From positions 248,001-312,000 of the forward strand of contig NZ_CP046804.1 in assembly GCF_009763805.1 (NCBI RefSeq): a stretch of DNA of 64,000 bases, in the 5' to 3' direction. The translations under genes were made by a program, and so were the position numbers. Origin of the DNA: Vibrio cidicii (GTDB lineage Bacteria; Pseudomonadota; Gammaproteobacteria; Enterobacterales; Vibrionaceae). The notes beneath the pieces are model-generated. The model made no database searches and was not told the origin of the DNA. It saw only the letters and a list, made by a program, of their open reading frames with translations. Shown here in pieces: positions 50,287 through 61,501 of this stretch; position 1 is the first letter of the stretch, and each line of letters opens with the position of its first letter.

Positions 50287-52194
50287 ATGAGCGAGACAAA
50301 CGTAGCAAACAACAAAGAAACTCGTGGCTTTCAGTCAGAAGTAAAACAGCTTCTTCATCTAATGATCCACTCACTGTATTCCAACAAAGAGATCTTTTTA
50401 CGCGAGTTAATCTCAAACGCGTCAGATGCAGCGGATAAATTACGTTTTCAGGCACTTTCAGCGCCTGAGCTTTATCAAGGTGACGCGGATCTTGGGGTGA
50501 AGCTCTCTTTTAATGCGGAAAACAACACACTCACGATCTCTGATAACGGGATTGGTATGAGCCGTGAGGAGGTGATCTCTCACCTCGGAACCATTGCGAA
50601 ATCAGGAACGGCCGAATTCTTTTCAAAGCTTTCTCAAGAACAATCGAAAGACTCTCAACTCATCGGTCAGTTTGGTGTGGGTTTCTACTCAGCATTTATC
50701 GTCGCTGACGCGGTGACGGTGCGTACCCGTGCTGCTGGTTTGCCTGCTGATCAAGCGGTAATGTGGCACTCCGCGGGAGAAGGTGAGTATACAATCGAAG
50801 ATATTCACAAAGAATCGCGCGGTACGGACATTGTTCTGCACATGCGCGAAGAGGGCAAAGAGTTTTTGAGTGAGTGGCGTCTGCGTGATGTGGTGAGCAA
50901 ATATTCCGACCATATCGGCATCCCGGTTTCGATTCAAAGCAAGGTTCGCGATGAAGAGGGAAATGAAACTGACCAAGTTCAATGGGAGCAGATCAACAAG
51001 GCACAAGCGCTTTGGACGCGTAACAAAGCCGACATCACGGATGAAGAGTACCAAGAGTTTTACAAACACGTTTCTCACGATTATGCCGATCCGATGCTTT
51101 GGAGCCACAACCGCGTCGAAGGCAAAAACGATTACACCAGCTTGCTCTATATTCCTGCTAAAGCGCCTTGGGATATGATGAACCGTGACCACAAGTCCGG
51201 TTTGAAATTGTATGTTCAGCGAGTGTTTATCATGGATGACGCTGAGCAGTTTATGCCGTCGTACCTACGCTTTGTGCGTGGCTTGATTGATTCAAATGAT
51301 CTGCCGCTCAACGTGTCGCGCGAAATCTTGCAAGACAACAAAGTCACCCAATCACTGCGCAACGCTTGTACCAAGCGAGTGCTCACTATGCTAGAGCGTA
51401 TGGCGAAAAATGATGCTGATAAGTATCAGCGTTTTTGGAAAGAGTTTGGCTTGGTGATGAAAGAAGGCCCAGCAGAAGACTTTGCCAATAAAGAGAAAAT
51501 TGCCGCGCTATTGCGTTTTGCTTCGACCGAAGTTGACTCTGCTGAGCAAAGCGTCTCGCTTGAATCTTACGTTGCCCGTATGAAAGAAGGTCAAGACAAG
51601 ATTTACTACCTGACGGCGGATAGCTACGCAGCGGCGAAGAACAGCCCACACTTGGAGCAGTTTAAAGCCAAAGGTATTGAAGTTATTCTAATGTTTGATC
51701 GCATCGATGAGTGGTTGATGAACTACCTGACCGAGTTTGACGGCAAGCAGTTCCAATCAATCACCAAAGCGGGTCTTGATCTCAGCAAGTTCGAAGACGA
51801 ACAAGAGAAGGAAAAGCAGAAAGAGACGGAAGAAGAGTTCAAGTCGGTGGTTGAGCGAACTAAAAACTACCTGGGTGAGCGCGTCAAAGAGGTACGTACG
51901 ACCTTCAAATTAGCCAACACTCCGGCGGTCGTTGTTACCGACGACTACGAAATGGGTACGCAAATGGCGAAGTTACTCGCTGCTGCCGGTCAAGCGGTGC
52001 CTGAAGTGAAGTACATCTTTGAACTGAACCCAAATCATGCCCTAGTACAGCGCATGGCCGATGAAGCGGATGAAGAGGCATTTGGTCGCTGGGTTGAAGT
52101 ACTGCTGGGGCAGGCAATGCTTGCTGAGCGTGGCTCGATGGAAGATCCAAGCCAATTCTTGGGGGCGATCAACACGCTTTTGACTAAGGGCTAA
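50287..52194 (+). CDS. htpG: Chaperone HtpG (Hsp90)
   Basis: 635 residues with the GHKL ATPase N-domain ([39 protein letters not shown]), middle domain ([12 protein letters not shown]) and C-terminal dimerisation domain. The ATG at 50287 is preferred over the GTG at 50281 since GGAG ends at 50281. The heat-shock promoter and head-to-head position with toxR are the classical Vibrio arrangement. Confidence 0.97.
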   Translation: MSETNVANNKETRGFQSEVKQLLHLMIHSLYSNKEIFLRELISNASDAADKLRFQALSAPELYQGDADLGVKLSFNAENNTLTISDNGIGMSREEVISHLGTIAKSGTAEFFSKLSQEQSKDSQLIGQFGVGFYSAFIVADAVTVRTRAAGLPADQAVMWHSAGEGEYTIEDIHKESRGTDIVLHMREEGKEFLSEWRLRDVVSKYSDHIGIPVSIQSKVRDEEGNETDQVQWEQINKAQALWTRNKADITDEEYQEFYKHVSHDYADPMLWSHNRVEGKNDYTSLLYIPAKAPWDMMNRDHKSGLKLYVQRVFIMDDAEQFMPSYLRFVRGLIDSNDLPLNVSREILQDNKVTQSLRNACTKRVLTMLERMAKNDADKYQRFWKEFGLVMKEGPAEDFANKEKIAALLRFASTEVDSAEQSVSLESYVARMKEGQDKIYYLTADSYAAAKNSPHLEQFKAKGIEVILMFDRIDEWLMNYLTEFDGKQFQSITKAGLDLSKFEDEQEKEKQKETEEEFKSVVERTKNYLGERVKEVRTTFKLANTPAVVVTDDYEMGTQMAKLLAAAGQAVPEVKYIFELNPNHALVQRMADEADEEAFGRWVEVLLGQAMLAERGSMEDPSQFLGAINTLLTKG

Positions 52195-52360
52195 TAACGT
52201 TTGCCGCGAAAAGTCGCTACTTATGCTCTTTTTGCGCGCATTTGCATTCATTTTGCAACAGTTTGTTGAACGATAGCGTGAAGTGTGAGTACTTGAGCAT
52301 TCTTTAGTCTTAATTCGCGCTTGAGAACAATATTGTGTGGTAGAATGCAGACTTGAAACG

Positions 52361-52395
52361 AAACAAACAGGCGTGTAAGGTGCACGCCTGTTTTG
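52361..52395 (+). terminator. Terminator-like hairpin after htpG
   Basis: 11-bp stem AAACAGGCGTG / CACGCCTGTTT, loop of 7, then TGTTGTT. About 170 bases after the htpG stop, ahead of the repeat element. Confidence 0.75.
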
Positions 52396-52415
52396 TTGTT
52401 AACTATAAAAGCAAT

Positions 52416-52545
52416 TATACCGAAACTTACCGTGAGTTTGTGGCATCGGAGTGGTTAGGGATTTCAACGAGTCAAGCTAGACTCGTTTTTACTCTTTATC
52501 GCTTCGCTCGTCGACCTCGTCACTGACATAGTGAGCTTCGGTATA
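52416..52545 (+). repeat. 130-base MITE-like intergenic element before adk
   Basis: The ends are a 9-bp inverted repeat (TATACCGAA at 52416-52424, TTCGGTATA at 52537-52545). Inside is a perfect 8-bp hairpin (AACGAGTC ... GACTCGTT) and a run of low-complexity CG-rich hexamers around TCGCTTCGCTCGTCG. No coding potential. The structure resembles small non-autonomous intergenic elements known from Vibrio genomes, but only one copy is in this window. It sits 28 bases before adk. Confidence 0.65.
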
Positions 52546-52546
52546 A

Positions 52547-53218
<672 letters not shown>

Positions 53219-53264
53219 TAGGTTGTACCTATTACCAATAATCGCAAAATGTTTGTTATAGTGA

Positions 53265-53290
53265 AAGCGGCCTTAGGGTCGCTTTTTTAT
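53265..53290 (+). terminator. Terminator of adk
   Basis: AAGCGGCC / GGTCGCTT with one G-T pair, loop of 4, followed by TTTTTT. Confidence 0.8.
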
Positions 53291-53417
53291 TATGATTCAT
53301 CAGTGAGTTACCCCATTTAAACCGTGAGATGGGAGAATGACACTTTGAGGGCGTTTGCTTTGATCGATGAATTCATATTGCCGTATAAAACTCCTCAGCC
53401 ATTATTGTAGAGACGCT

Positions 53418-54389
53418 ATGAACAACACAAAAAAACACGGAGTGCTGTTAGTTAACCTTGGAACTCCAGATCACGCGACCGCACCAGCCGTGAAACGCTT
53501 TTTGAGTCAATTCTTGCATGATAAACGTGTCGTTGATATGAGCCGCTGGCTGTGGTGCCCGATTCTCCATGGCATCATTTTGCCCATCCGCTCACCCAAA
53601 GTGGCCAAATTATATCAATCGGTCTGGATGGAAGAGGGCTCTCCCTTAATGGTGTACTCGCAGCAGCAAAGACGAGCTTTGCAAGCGCGCACGGGTTTGC
53701 CAGTTGAACTGGGTATGAGTTATGGCAACCCTAGCTTATCTACCGGAATAAGCCGGCTAATGGAACAAGGAGTGGAGCAGATAACGGTGTTACCTCTGTA
53801 CCCGCAATATTCTGCGACCACCACGGCAGCGGCTTTCGATGGGCTCAGTAAAGCACTCGCTAAAATGGCGCTGCTACCCAGCATTCATTTTGTGCGGGAC
53901 TATCATAATCACCCCAGTTACATCCGAGCCCTCGCTCAGTCGGTGCGTCAATCTTGGCAGGAAAATGGTCGTGGAGACTACTTGCTCTGCTCTTATCACG
54001 GCATTCCGAAACGCTACGCCGACAACGGCGATATTTACCCGCAACACTGTGAAATGACGACAGAGCTTCTGCGTTTGGAGTTGGGGTTGACCAAAGAGCA
54101 GATAGGTTTGACGTATCAATCTCGTTTTGGTCGAGAGGAGTGGTTACAACCCTATACGGACAAAACCTTAGAAGCGCTTCCAGGGAGAGGGGTGAAAACC
54201 TTGGATGTTTTGACTCCGGCTTTTTCCGTAGACTGCTTGGAAACGTTAGAAGAGATTTCCGAACAAGGAAAAGAGAGCTTTCTTCATGCGGGCGGTGAGC
54301 GCTTTACCTATATTCCTTGCCTAAATGCGGAAGAGGCACATATTGAGATGATGGTAGAGCTGCTCAATCTACCCAATTCCCAAGTATAG
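53418..54389 (+). CDS. hemH: Ferrochelatase
   Basis: 323 residues; inserts ferrous iron into protoporphyrin IX, the last step of heme synthesis. Signature [14 protein letters not shown] with the metal-site His, and [14 protein letters not shown]. The ATG at 53418 ([20 protein letters not shown]) is the family start; the open frame extends 17 codons further without ribosome site. Confidence 0.96.
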   Translation: MNNTKKHGVLLVNLGTPDHATAPAVKRFLSQFLHDKRVVDMSRWLWCPILHGIILPIRSPKVAKLYQSVWMEEGSPLMVYSQQQRRALQARTGLPVELGMSYGNPSLSTGISRLMEQGVEQITVLPLYPQYSATTTAAAFDGLSKALAKMALLPSIHFVRDYHNHPSYIRALAQSVRQSWQENGRGDYLLCSYHGIPKRYADNGDIYPQHCEMTTELLRLELGLTKEQIGLTYQSRFGREEWLQPYTDKTLEALPGRGVKTLDVLTPAFSVDCLETLEEISEQGKESFLHAGGERFTYIPCLNAEEAHIEMMVELLNLPNSQV

Positions 54390-54399
54390 CGGACAAAAC

Positions 54400-54432
54400 A
54401 ATAAGGCCACGGAATGTGGCCTTATTGTTTTA
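54400..54432. terminator. Bidirectional terminator between hemH and the POT transporter
   Basis: 12-bp stem CAATAAGGCCAC / GTGGCCTTATTG with loop GGAAT. Confidence 0.93.
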
Positions 54433-54448
54433 GTGGGAAAAGCAGCGA

Positions 54449-55838
54449 TTACGCAATAGAAACTTGCTGTTCTTCAAGCTGTTCAGCACTGCTGGTGGTG
54501 GCTTCTGCACCATGCATCCAACGCACTAAGGTATTTGAAAACAGCAGCAGAATGGTACCGGAAATCGTCGCTGTCACGGCGATGCCGCTGAAAATCGCCA
54601 TCGCTCCAAGTTTCTCCAACGTGTGAGCCGACGTAGCCTGCGACGTAGTTGGCAATCGCGTTACAACCAAACCACGCGCCCATCATTAAAGACGCTAGGC
54701 GCAGAGGTGCCAGTTTGGTGACTAAAGACAGACCAATCGGTGACAGACAAAGCTCGCCCAATGTATGGAAAAAGAAAGCCCCCACCAACCAGAGCATCGA
54801 CGTTTTCACGTTGGTATCGCCCCCTTGTTCAATCACCGCGCCGACCATGCATAAAAAGCCTAACGCGAGGAAGAACATCGCCAAGGCAAATTTCTTCGGT
54901 GAGTTCGGCTCTCGTTTACCCATTTTTACCCACAATATAGCCAAGAGCGGAGCCAAGGTAATGATGAAAAACGGGTTCAGTGACTGGAACCAGGCCGCGG
55001 GCACTTCAAAGCTGCCGATCATACGGTCAGTGTATTGCTGGGTATAAATGTTCATCAGGCCACCGGCTTGTTCAAATCCGACCCAAAAGACAATGGTAAA
55101 GAGACTCATGACGAGGATCACTTTAATCCGATCCGCCTCTTCTTTGGTCAAAGGCTCTTTACGTGCCGACTGCTTGTTCTTAAGATCGCGCTTTGCTGCT
55201 GGTTCACGACCAATATCGCCTAACCAAGATTGGGCAAAGGTCATTTGCATCGCTAAGCTAATCAGCATACCAATGCCCGCAGCGACAAATCCCGCTTTCC
55301 AGCCATAAGATTCGGTGACAGAACCAGACACCACGCCTGCAATCAAGGCGCCAAGGTTGATGCCCATGTAGAAAATAGTGAACGCTCCATCACGGCGGTT
55401 ATCCCCTTCGCGATAAAGATAGCCAACCATCGTCGAGATATTCGGTTTGAATAAACCGTTACCTGAAATCAGTAAACCCAAGCCGAGGTAAAACATATGA
55501 AGTTCGCTAAAACCGAGCGCATTTGCCGGAAGAGCCAAAGTAAATTGACCAATCGCCATCAGCGCTCCACCGATTAAAATCGAGCGTCGTTGCCCCAAGA
55601 AATTGTCAGCCAAATAGCCACCAATCAGGGGAGTGATGTACACCAGCCCGGTGTAGATGCCGTACAGATCCAGCGCGTCTTTTGTGCTCCAACCCATACC
55701 GCCATTTATCGTTGCATCAGTAAGATAAAGTACCAAAATGGCACGCATCGCGTAGTAAGAGAAACGTTCCCACAGTTCGGTGCCGAAAAGTAAAAATAGG
55801 CCACGAGGATGGCCGAAATATTGATGTTGTGTTGACAT
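54449..55838 (-). CDS. POT-family di/tripeptide transporter (one-base frameshift)
   Basis: Proton-coupled oligopeptide transporter with 12-14 membrane segments. N-terminal FGTELWERFSYYAMRAILVL is the ExxERFxYY signature; PTR2-like NPFF-containing loops follow. The frame breaks near the end: extra base in the plus-strand AAGTTTCTCC (54611-54613). Removing it reads HVGELGAMAIFSGIAVTATI and gives 462 residues, the normal length. Most similar in pattern to DtpT-type proteins, but the name is not certain. Confidence 0.9.
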
Positions 55839-56141
55839 AAACTAAGCTATTTCAAATCATTAAAATTTTTATTGGGGATTACGTATACCTCCGGTTAACT
55901 TTTTATACAAATGCTAAAAAATGAACAAAAGAAAAATATATTTTTGCAATTGACTGTAAATAAAGAGATTTGTTGTTTTTTGTCGCAGTATTTTATGTGT
56001 TACAAACTAAAGTTTCATTTTTGAGAAGAGATCTTTACATTTATTGGACATGGTACACGGATTAGGGGGTGATAAGCTGGCTCTTTCCGTTTTTGAAAGC
56101 GATAATGGTAAGATACGAAAAAATATAGATGGCTAGTTAGA
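55839..56141. other. Divergent AT-rich region between the POT transporter and rfaH
   Basis: 303 bases. No gene or clear operator; several AT-rich tracts, and the promoters of both genes must lie here. Confidence 0.5.
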
Positions 56142-56645
56142 ATGAAACGTTGGTACTTACTCTACTGTAAGCGCGGAGAGCAATTGCGCGCTAAGCAGCA
56201 TTTGGAAAATCAGGGAGTGGAGTGTTTCTACCCGACAATAATGGTCGAGAAAATTTTGCGTGGCAAAAGGCAGAAAAAAAGTGAACCTCTCTTTCCGTCT
56301 TACATTTTTGTCCGATTTGATTTTGAACTTGGCCCTACCTTCACGACGGTTCGTTCAACCCGCGGGGTAGTGGACTTTGTCCGATTTGGTGCACAGCCGA
56401 AAGAGTTGCAGGGCGACCTCATCTTTGAACTTAAAGAGTATCAGAAAGAGAGTGACGTGTGCGTTGAAGCAAAATCGTTACCACGTCCAGGCGCGTCGAT
56501 TCGAGTTAAGAAAGGTCAGTTTGCCGGCATTGATGCGATTTTCCAAGAACAAGATGGCGAAACGCGGTCAATCATGCTGGTGAAAATGATCTCCCAAGTG
56601 GTGCCAGTAAGCATCAGTAACAGTGATCTTGAACTGGGTGGTTAG
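56142..56645 (+). CDS. rfaH: Transcription antitermination protein RfaH
   Basis: 167 residues, NusG paralogue. NGN domain (MKRWYLLYCKRGEQLRAKQH; PLFPSYIFVRFDFELGPTFT) and a C-terminal KOW-like domain (RVKKGQFAGIDAIFQ). RfaH binds RNA polymerase paused at ops sites and lets it run through long operons for surface polysaccharides; none is in the window. Confidence 0.93.
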   Translation: MKRWYLLYCKRGEQLRAKQHLENQGVECFYPTIMVEKILRGKRQKKSEPLFPSYIFVRFDFELGPTFTTVRSTRGVVDFVRFGAQPKELQGDLIFELKEYQKESDVCVEAKSLPRPGASIRVKKGQFAGIDAIFQEQDGETRSIMLVKMISQVVPVSISNSDLELGG

Positions 56646-56688
56646 CCCTAAGTGCTGACCTGAAAGCCAAAAATAGGCAAACTAAAAG

Positions 56689-56716
56689 AACAAGGCACCG
56701 CGAAGGTGCCTTGTTA
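56689..56716. terminator. Bidirectional terminator between rfaH and asnB
   Basis: 11-bp stem AACAAGGCACC / GGTGCCTTGTT with a 5-base loop. Confidence 0.92.
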
Positions 56717-56719
56717 GTA

Positions 56720-58390
56720 TTAGCCTTTGTAAGCGTCGTTATGTACGTTTTTCACGGCACGGCCTGATGGATCAACGCAGTTTTTAAATGATTCATCCCA
56801 CTCAATCGCTTTTGCTGAAGAACAAGCAACCGATGGGCCGCCAGGAACACATTCTGCCGCTGAAGCAAGCGGGAACAACTCCTCAAAGATTTCGCGATAC
56901 ACGTAACCTTCTTTGGTGGTCGGCGTGTTGTATGGAAAACGGAACTTCGCCGTTTCCATCTGCTGATCAGTGACTTTGGCTTCCGCAGTCTCTTTCAGTG
57001 TGTCGATCCAGCTGTAGCCGACGCCGTCAGAGAACTGCTCTTTTTGACGCCATGCGATTGAATCGGGTAGATAGTGTTGGAAGCACTCACGCAAAATGTG
57101 CTTCTCCATTTTACCGTTGCCACACATTTTATCGGCAGGGTTGAGACGCATCGCCACATCAATGAACTCCTTGTCCAAGAATGGAACGCGACCTTCGACC
57201 CCCCAGGCTGCCAGCGATTTGTTGGCGCGAGCGCAGTCAAACATGTTAAGCGCTAACAGTTTACGCACGGTCTCTTCATGAAACTCTTTGGCGTTTGGTG
57301 CTTTATGGAAGTAAAGGTAGCCACCAAAAATCTCGTCAGCCCCTTCGCCAGAAAGAACCATTTTGATCCCCATTGCTTTAATTTTTCTGCCCATCAAAAA
57401 CATGGGTGTTGAAGCTCGAATGGTGGTCACGTCGTAGGTTTCAATGTGGTAAATTACATCACGGATTGCGTCCAAACCCTCTTGGATGGTGTAAGTCATC
57501 TCATGATGGACGGTACCAATTTTGTCGGCGACTTCTCGCGCGGCTTTAAGATCTGGGGCACCTTCTAAGCCAATCGCAAATGAGTGCAGTTGCGGCCACC
57601 AAGCTTCAGATTGTTCGTCATCTTCAATGCGCATTGCCGCAAATCGTTTTGCAATTGCCGAGGTGACTGAGGAGTCTAAACCGCCAGATAGAAGTACCCC
57701 ATAAGGAACATCGGTCATGAGTTGACGTTTGACCGCCGCTTCCAGAGCTTCGGTCAACTCTTCTTTGCTGCTCACATTGTTTTCAACCGCTGCATATTCG
57801 TTCCAGTCACGAATGTAGTAGCGTTGTGGGCCAGAATCCGTCGAGCTGTAGTAGCTACCAGGAGGAAATTCGCTCAAAGTTTTACATACAGGAACCAGTG
57901 CTTTCATCTCTGAAGCAACGTAGTAGTTACCATGTTCGTCATGCCCTTGATACAGAGGGATGATGCCAATATGGTCACGGCCAATCAGGTATTGATCTTT
58001 CTCTTCGTCGTAAAGCACAAAAGCAAAGATGCCATTCAGCTCTTCCAGTAGATCTGCACCCATGTCTTGGTACAAGGCCAAAATAACTTCACAATCTGAG
58101 TCGGTTTGGAACTCGTACTTACCTTCGTAGCGAGCGCGGATCTCTTTGTGGTTGTAAATTTCACCGTTAACCGCAAGGATGAGTTTTTTGTCTGGGCTGT
58201 AAAGTGGTTGGGCGCCGCTGTTGAGGCCAACGATAGCCAAGCGCTCGTGCGCCAAAATAGCGCGCTCAGACGCGTAAATACCAGACCAATCAGGGCCACG
58301 GTGGCGAAGTTTTTTCGACATCTCTAGCGCGATCGGGCGAAGCGCGGCTGCATCACTTTTTATATCTAAAATGCCAAATACTGAACACAT
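56720..58390 (-). CDS. asnB: Glutamine-hydrolysing asparagine synthetase B
   Basis: 556 residues. Cys2 is the glutaminase nucleophile (MCSVFGILDIKS), followed by the N-terminal hydrolase domain. The synthetase domain carries the ATP P-loop LLSGGLDSSV and SGEGADEIFGGYLYF. Makes asparagine from aspartate using glutamine. Stands alone between rfaH and the antiporter gene. Confidence 0.97.
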   Translation of the reverse strand: MCSVFGILDIKSDAAALRPIALEMSKKLRHRGPDWSGIYASERAILAHERLAIVGLNSGAQPLYSPDKKLILAVNGEIYNHKEIRARYEGKYEFQTDSDCEVILALYQDMGADLLEELNGIFAFVLYDEEKDQYLIGRDHIGIIPLYQGHDEHGNYYVASEMKALVPVCKTLSEFPPGSYYSSTDSGPQRYYIRDWNEYAAVENNVSSKEELTEALEAAVKRQLMTDVPYGVLLSGGLDSSVTSAIAKRFAAMRIEDDEQSEAWWPQLHSFAIGLEGAPDLKAAREVADKIGTVHHEMTYTIQEGLDAIRDVIYHIETYDVTTIRASTPMFLMGRKIKAMGIKMVLSGEGADEIFGGYLYFHKAPNAKEFHEETVRKLLALNMFDCARANKSLAAWGVEGRVPFLDKEFIDVAMRLNPADKMCGNGKMEKHILRECFQHYLPDSIAWRQKEQFSDGVGYSWIDTLKETAEAKVTDQQMETAKFRFPYNTPTTKEGYVYREIFEELFPLASAAECVPGGPSVACSSAKAIEWDESFKNCVDPSGRAVKNVHNDAYKG

Positions 58391-58564
58391 ACAACATCCT
58401 TTTCAAACTGAATATTTTTTAACGGTATGAGGTCAATTTGCCATCCTAATCAAAAAAAGCAACTCTTCTTGATTAAAAAGATAATCAAAAAGCGATTGAG
58501 GTAAAAATTTTTTAATTATTTTGCCTAAATGGTGAATGAAATCCTTCTTTTGCTTAAAATCTCA

Positions 58565-58589
58565 ACAAAAAGCCCTCGTCAAGAGGGCT
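58565..58589 (-). terminator. Terminator of the CPA2 antiporter gene
   Basis: AGCCCTC / GAGGGCT, loop of 5, T tract on the minus strand. Confidence 0.85.
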
Positions 58590-58605
58590 AATCGAGAGGT
58601 CACAA

Positions 58606-60195
58606 TTACTTGTTAGCGGTGAACTGAGGTTTAAGTTGCTGGCAAACATGGCGCGCAAAACCGCTACCGGCTTCGTTGTAGATGTTAAAAGCGGCATCGA
58701 CACCACTTTCCTCAAGTACTTGCAGTTGGTCACTATATTCTGCGATTGCCGCGATTTGCCCAGAGTAGCGGCGACGTTTGAGTTGGGCGAGTGCAGTCTG
58801 GTTACCTTGGTGGTGTGGCATCGCCAGTAATACCAATTTCACGTTGGTGGTGTCGAGTATCCTCTCCCAGAAATCGGGGTCGGTGGCGTCACCTGCGATG
58901 ACATTGCGTCCCTCTTCACGGTGCCGCTCGGCGGCGTCATCGCGAACTTCAACCCCAAGACAGATTTTGCCATAGCGTGCGTGTAGTTCATCGTAGGCTC
59001 CTGTACCGATGCGCCCCATCCCCAAGATCAAAACTTGCGCATGCCCCGGGTTGATCAGTTGGTCACGCTGATTCAGTTTCTCTGCCGCATGCTCTTGTAG
59101 CCATTTACCCGAGTGAAGGTAGATTTGGTGGCCCATTTTGCTAAGCGGCGCGGCCAAAATAAATGAGAGCGAAACGGCGACAGCCAAGGCGACCAGAATA
59201 TCGCTCGACATCCAGCCCATTTTAAACGCTAGGCCGCCAACAATCAGACCAAATTCGCTGTAGTTAAACAGCGCTAGCGAAGCGAGCAGGGATGTACGCA
59301 CGCGGAACTTGAAATAGTTGATGGTTAGGAAATAGAGCAAGCCTTTGAGCGGCAAAAGCAGCAGCATCAAAAGAGCAAGTGATACGCCGGAGAGACTGAT
59401 GGATGCCGATAAGCCGATGTTGAGAAAGAAACAGACTAGGAACAGCTCTTTCATATTGAATAGTGATTTGGATAGCTCGGATGCTTTGGCATGGCCAGCA
59501 AGTAGCATCCCAAGGATCAAAGCGCCTAAATCCGGTTTCATGCCGACAAATTCGAACAGTCCTGCGCCTGCAACGAGGGCGAAGAATATACCAAACAGCA
59601 CCAGCATTTCACCGTGACCAACCCAGTCAAGTATTTTGTAGAATACTGGGCGCAGCAGGGGGAGAGCAAACAAGGCAATGGCATACCAATGGGGCAGTTT
59701 ACCCGTCGATGCGGTGAGAAAAATGACCGCAAAAATGTCCTGCATGACCAAAATGCCGATGGCTAAGGTGCCATAGGTCGCATTCATTTCCCCTTTCTCT
59801 TGCAGTGACTTCACCGCAAAAACGGTACTCGAGAAAGAAAGGGCAAACGCGAGTAGCACAATGTGCTCTGTCGTCATGCCAGCGAGTGAAGTAACGCCGA
59901 GCAACTTTAAGGCAAGAAAAGCGAGAGAGAATAGCGCAGTCGATAAAAGATTATGTACGGTTGCGCCAGCCCAGATCTCTCGAGAGAGCAGGGTTTTAAT
60001 CTCCAGTTTGAGGCCGATAGTGAACAGCAACAACGTTACGCCAAGATCGGCTAAGGTGCTAATGGTGTCATTACTCTCAAAACCAAAAAAATGCAGAGCG
60101 AAGCCAGCGAGTAGAAAGCCAACTAGCGGCGGAAGTTTGCACTTAAGGGCGATGAACCCGGCAAAGAAAGCGGTGGTGATCAGTATCAGTTCCAT
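58606..60195 (-). CDS. CPA2-family cation/proton antiporter (KefC/YbaL-like)
   Basis: 529 residues: an Na/H exchanger membrane domain of 11-13 segments (MELILITTAFFAGFIALKCK; FNYSEFGLIVGGLAFKMG) and a C-terminal TrkA-N Rossmann domain (VLILGMGRIGTGAYDELHAR). The acidic residues in GMKPDLGALILG are typical. Substrate and regulator not identified; similar proteins exchange K+ for protons. The start at 60195 is chosen as the first Met of the membrane domain. Confidence 0.88.
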   Translation of the reverse strand: MELILITTAFFAGFIALKCKLPPLVGFLLAGFALHFFGFESNDTISTLADLGVTLLLFTIGLKLEIKTLLSREIWAGATVHNLLSTALFSLAFLALKLLGVTSLAGMTTEHIVLLAFALSFSSTVFAVKSLQEKGEMNATYGTLAIGILVMQDIFAVIFLTASTGKLPHWYAIALFALPLLRPVFYKILDWVGHGEMLVLFGIFFALVAGAGLFEFVGMKPDLGALILGMLLAGHAKASELSKSLFNMKELFLVCFFLNIGLSASISLSGVSLALLMLLLLPLKGLLYFLTINYFKFRVRTSLLASLALFNYSEFGLIVGGLAFKMGWMSSDILVALAVAVSLSFILAAPLSKMGHQIYLHSGKWLQEHAAEKLNQRDQLINPGHAQVLILGMGRIGTGAYDELHARYGKICLGVEVRDDAAERHREEGRNVIAGDATDPDFWERILDTTNVKLVLLAMPHHQGNQTALAQLKRRRYSGQIAAIAEYSDQLQVLEESGVDAAFNIYNEAGSGFARHVCQQLKPQFTANK

Positions 60196-60284
60196 AGGGT
60201 TCGTACTTGTTCCTGAAAAATAAAAGGGCCGTGTAACCACAGCCCAGTATTGTAACCTATGTGACTAATTGAATCACAGCGAGA

Positions 60285-61499
60285 TCAATCACCTAACAAT
60301 TTTTGTAACAAAACACCATTGAGCATAGCGCGTTTGATCATGGCAAATGCGCCCATGGTGGGCTGCTTATCAATGAGTGAGGCTACAATCGGTAGGCCAC
60401 TGTGGAAGGTTTTCAGCGATTGATTTTCGACATTGCGCTGAATGGCGGGGAACAGGATTTCTTGTGCCGCGGTAATGTCGCCAGCGATAACAATTTTCTG
60501 CGGGTTAAACAAGTTGACAGTTATGGCGATCGCCTTACCAAGCTGATTGCCTACGCGAACCAGACTCTGTTTTGCCAGTTCATCGCCCTGCAACGCATGT
60601 GTACAGACGTCTTGAATCGTAATTGGCTCTACTTCTGCTAGGGAGGACTCATAGCCTTGCGCGAGCAGTTTTTTGACTCTCTGCACAATTGCGGGGTTGG
60701 ACGCAACAGTTTCTAAGCAGCCAAAGTTGCCACATTGACACTGTTCGCCCAGTGGATCGATCTGTATATGGCCGATTTCACCGACGTTGCGGTTAAAGCC
60801 TAAAAATACCTGACCGTTGACGATAATGCCTGAACCTGTTCCTCGGTGAACGCTGACCAAAATGGAATCCTGGCAGTCTTGACTGGCACCGAAATAATGT
60901 TCAGCCAGCGCCATGCCGCGCACGTCATTGCCGACAAAGCACTCGATGCCAAATTTTTCACGTACAATTTCACCCAGCGCGAGGTTGTCGATATCGGTAT
61001 TTGGCATGTATTCAACCACGCCTGTGGTTGGGTTTACCAAGCCGGGCAACGTAATACCAATGGCGATCAGTTGGTCAATTCTATCTTGGCAACTGTTGAT
61101 GAAATCTTTGAGCAGGGCAATGAGGCCCTCAATCAGGTCAGACTGATTTTTGTAGCGTAAATCATGCTGATCTTTCGCAAGCTCTGTTCCGCCTAGATCG
61201 TACAAACAGAACTGCACGTAATCTCGACCAAGGCGAACAGCAACAGAGTGAAATGGTTTTACTTCCGTGGTGAGGGAGATGGCTCTTCTTCCCCCGGTTG
61301 AAGCTTGTTGAGCGACCTCTTTGATGAGGCCGCGCTCAAGCAGTTGGCGGGTGATTTTGGTGACGCTCGCTGGGGCAAGTTGGCTTACATCTGCCACCTG
61401 TATCCTAGAGATAGGTCCTTGTTGATCAATCAATCGATATACAGCAGCGCTGTTCAACTGCTTTACTAAATCTACGTTACCTATCTGTCCGCCATTCAT
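60285..61499 (-). CDS. nagC: N-acetylglucosamine repressor NagC (ROK family)
   Basis: 404 residues. A winged-helix N-terminus (VDLVKQLNSAAVYRLIDQQG) and a ROK domain with the zinc motif CQCGNFGCLE. It represses nag genes until GlcNAc-6-phosphate binds, and in Vibrio it also influences chitin genes. It starts two bases after the nagA stop, so nagA and nagC are one operon. Confidence 0.95.
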   Translation of the reverse strand: MNGGQIGNVDLVKQLNSAAVYRLIDQQGPISRIQVADVSQLAPASVTKITRQLLERGLIKEVAQQASTGGRRAISLTTEVKPFHSVAVRLGRDYVQFCLYDLGGTELAKDQHDLRYKNQSDLIEGLIALLKDFINSCQDRIDQLIAIGITLPGLVNPTTGVVEYMPNTDIDNLALGEIVREKFGIECFVGNDVRGMALAEHYFGASQDCQDSILVSVHRGTGSGIIVNGQVFLGFNRNVGEIGHIQIDPLGEQCQCGNFGCLETVASNPAIVQRVKKLLAQGYESSLAEVEPITIQDVCTHALQGDELAKQSLVRVGNQLGKAIAITVNLFNPQKIVIAGDITAAQEILFPAIQRNVENQSLKTFHSGLPIVASLIDKQPTMGAFAMIKRAMLNGVLLQKLLGD

Positions 61500-61501
61500 G
61501 C

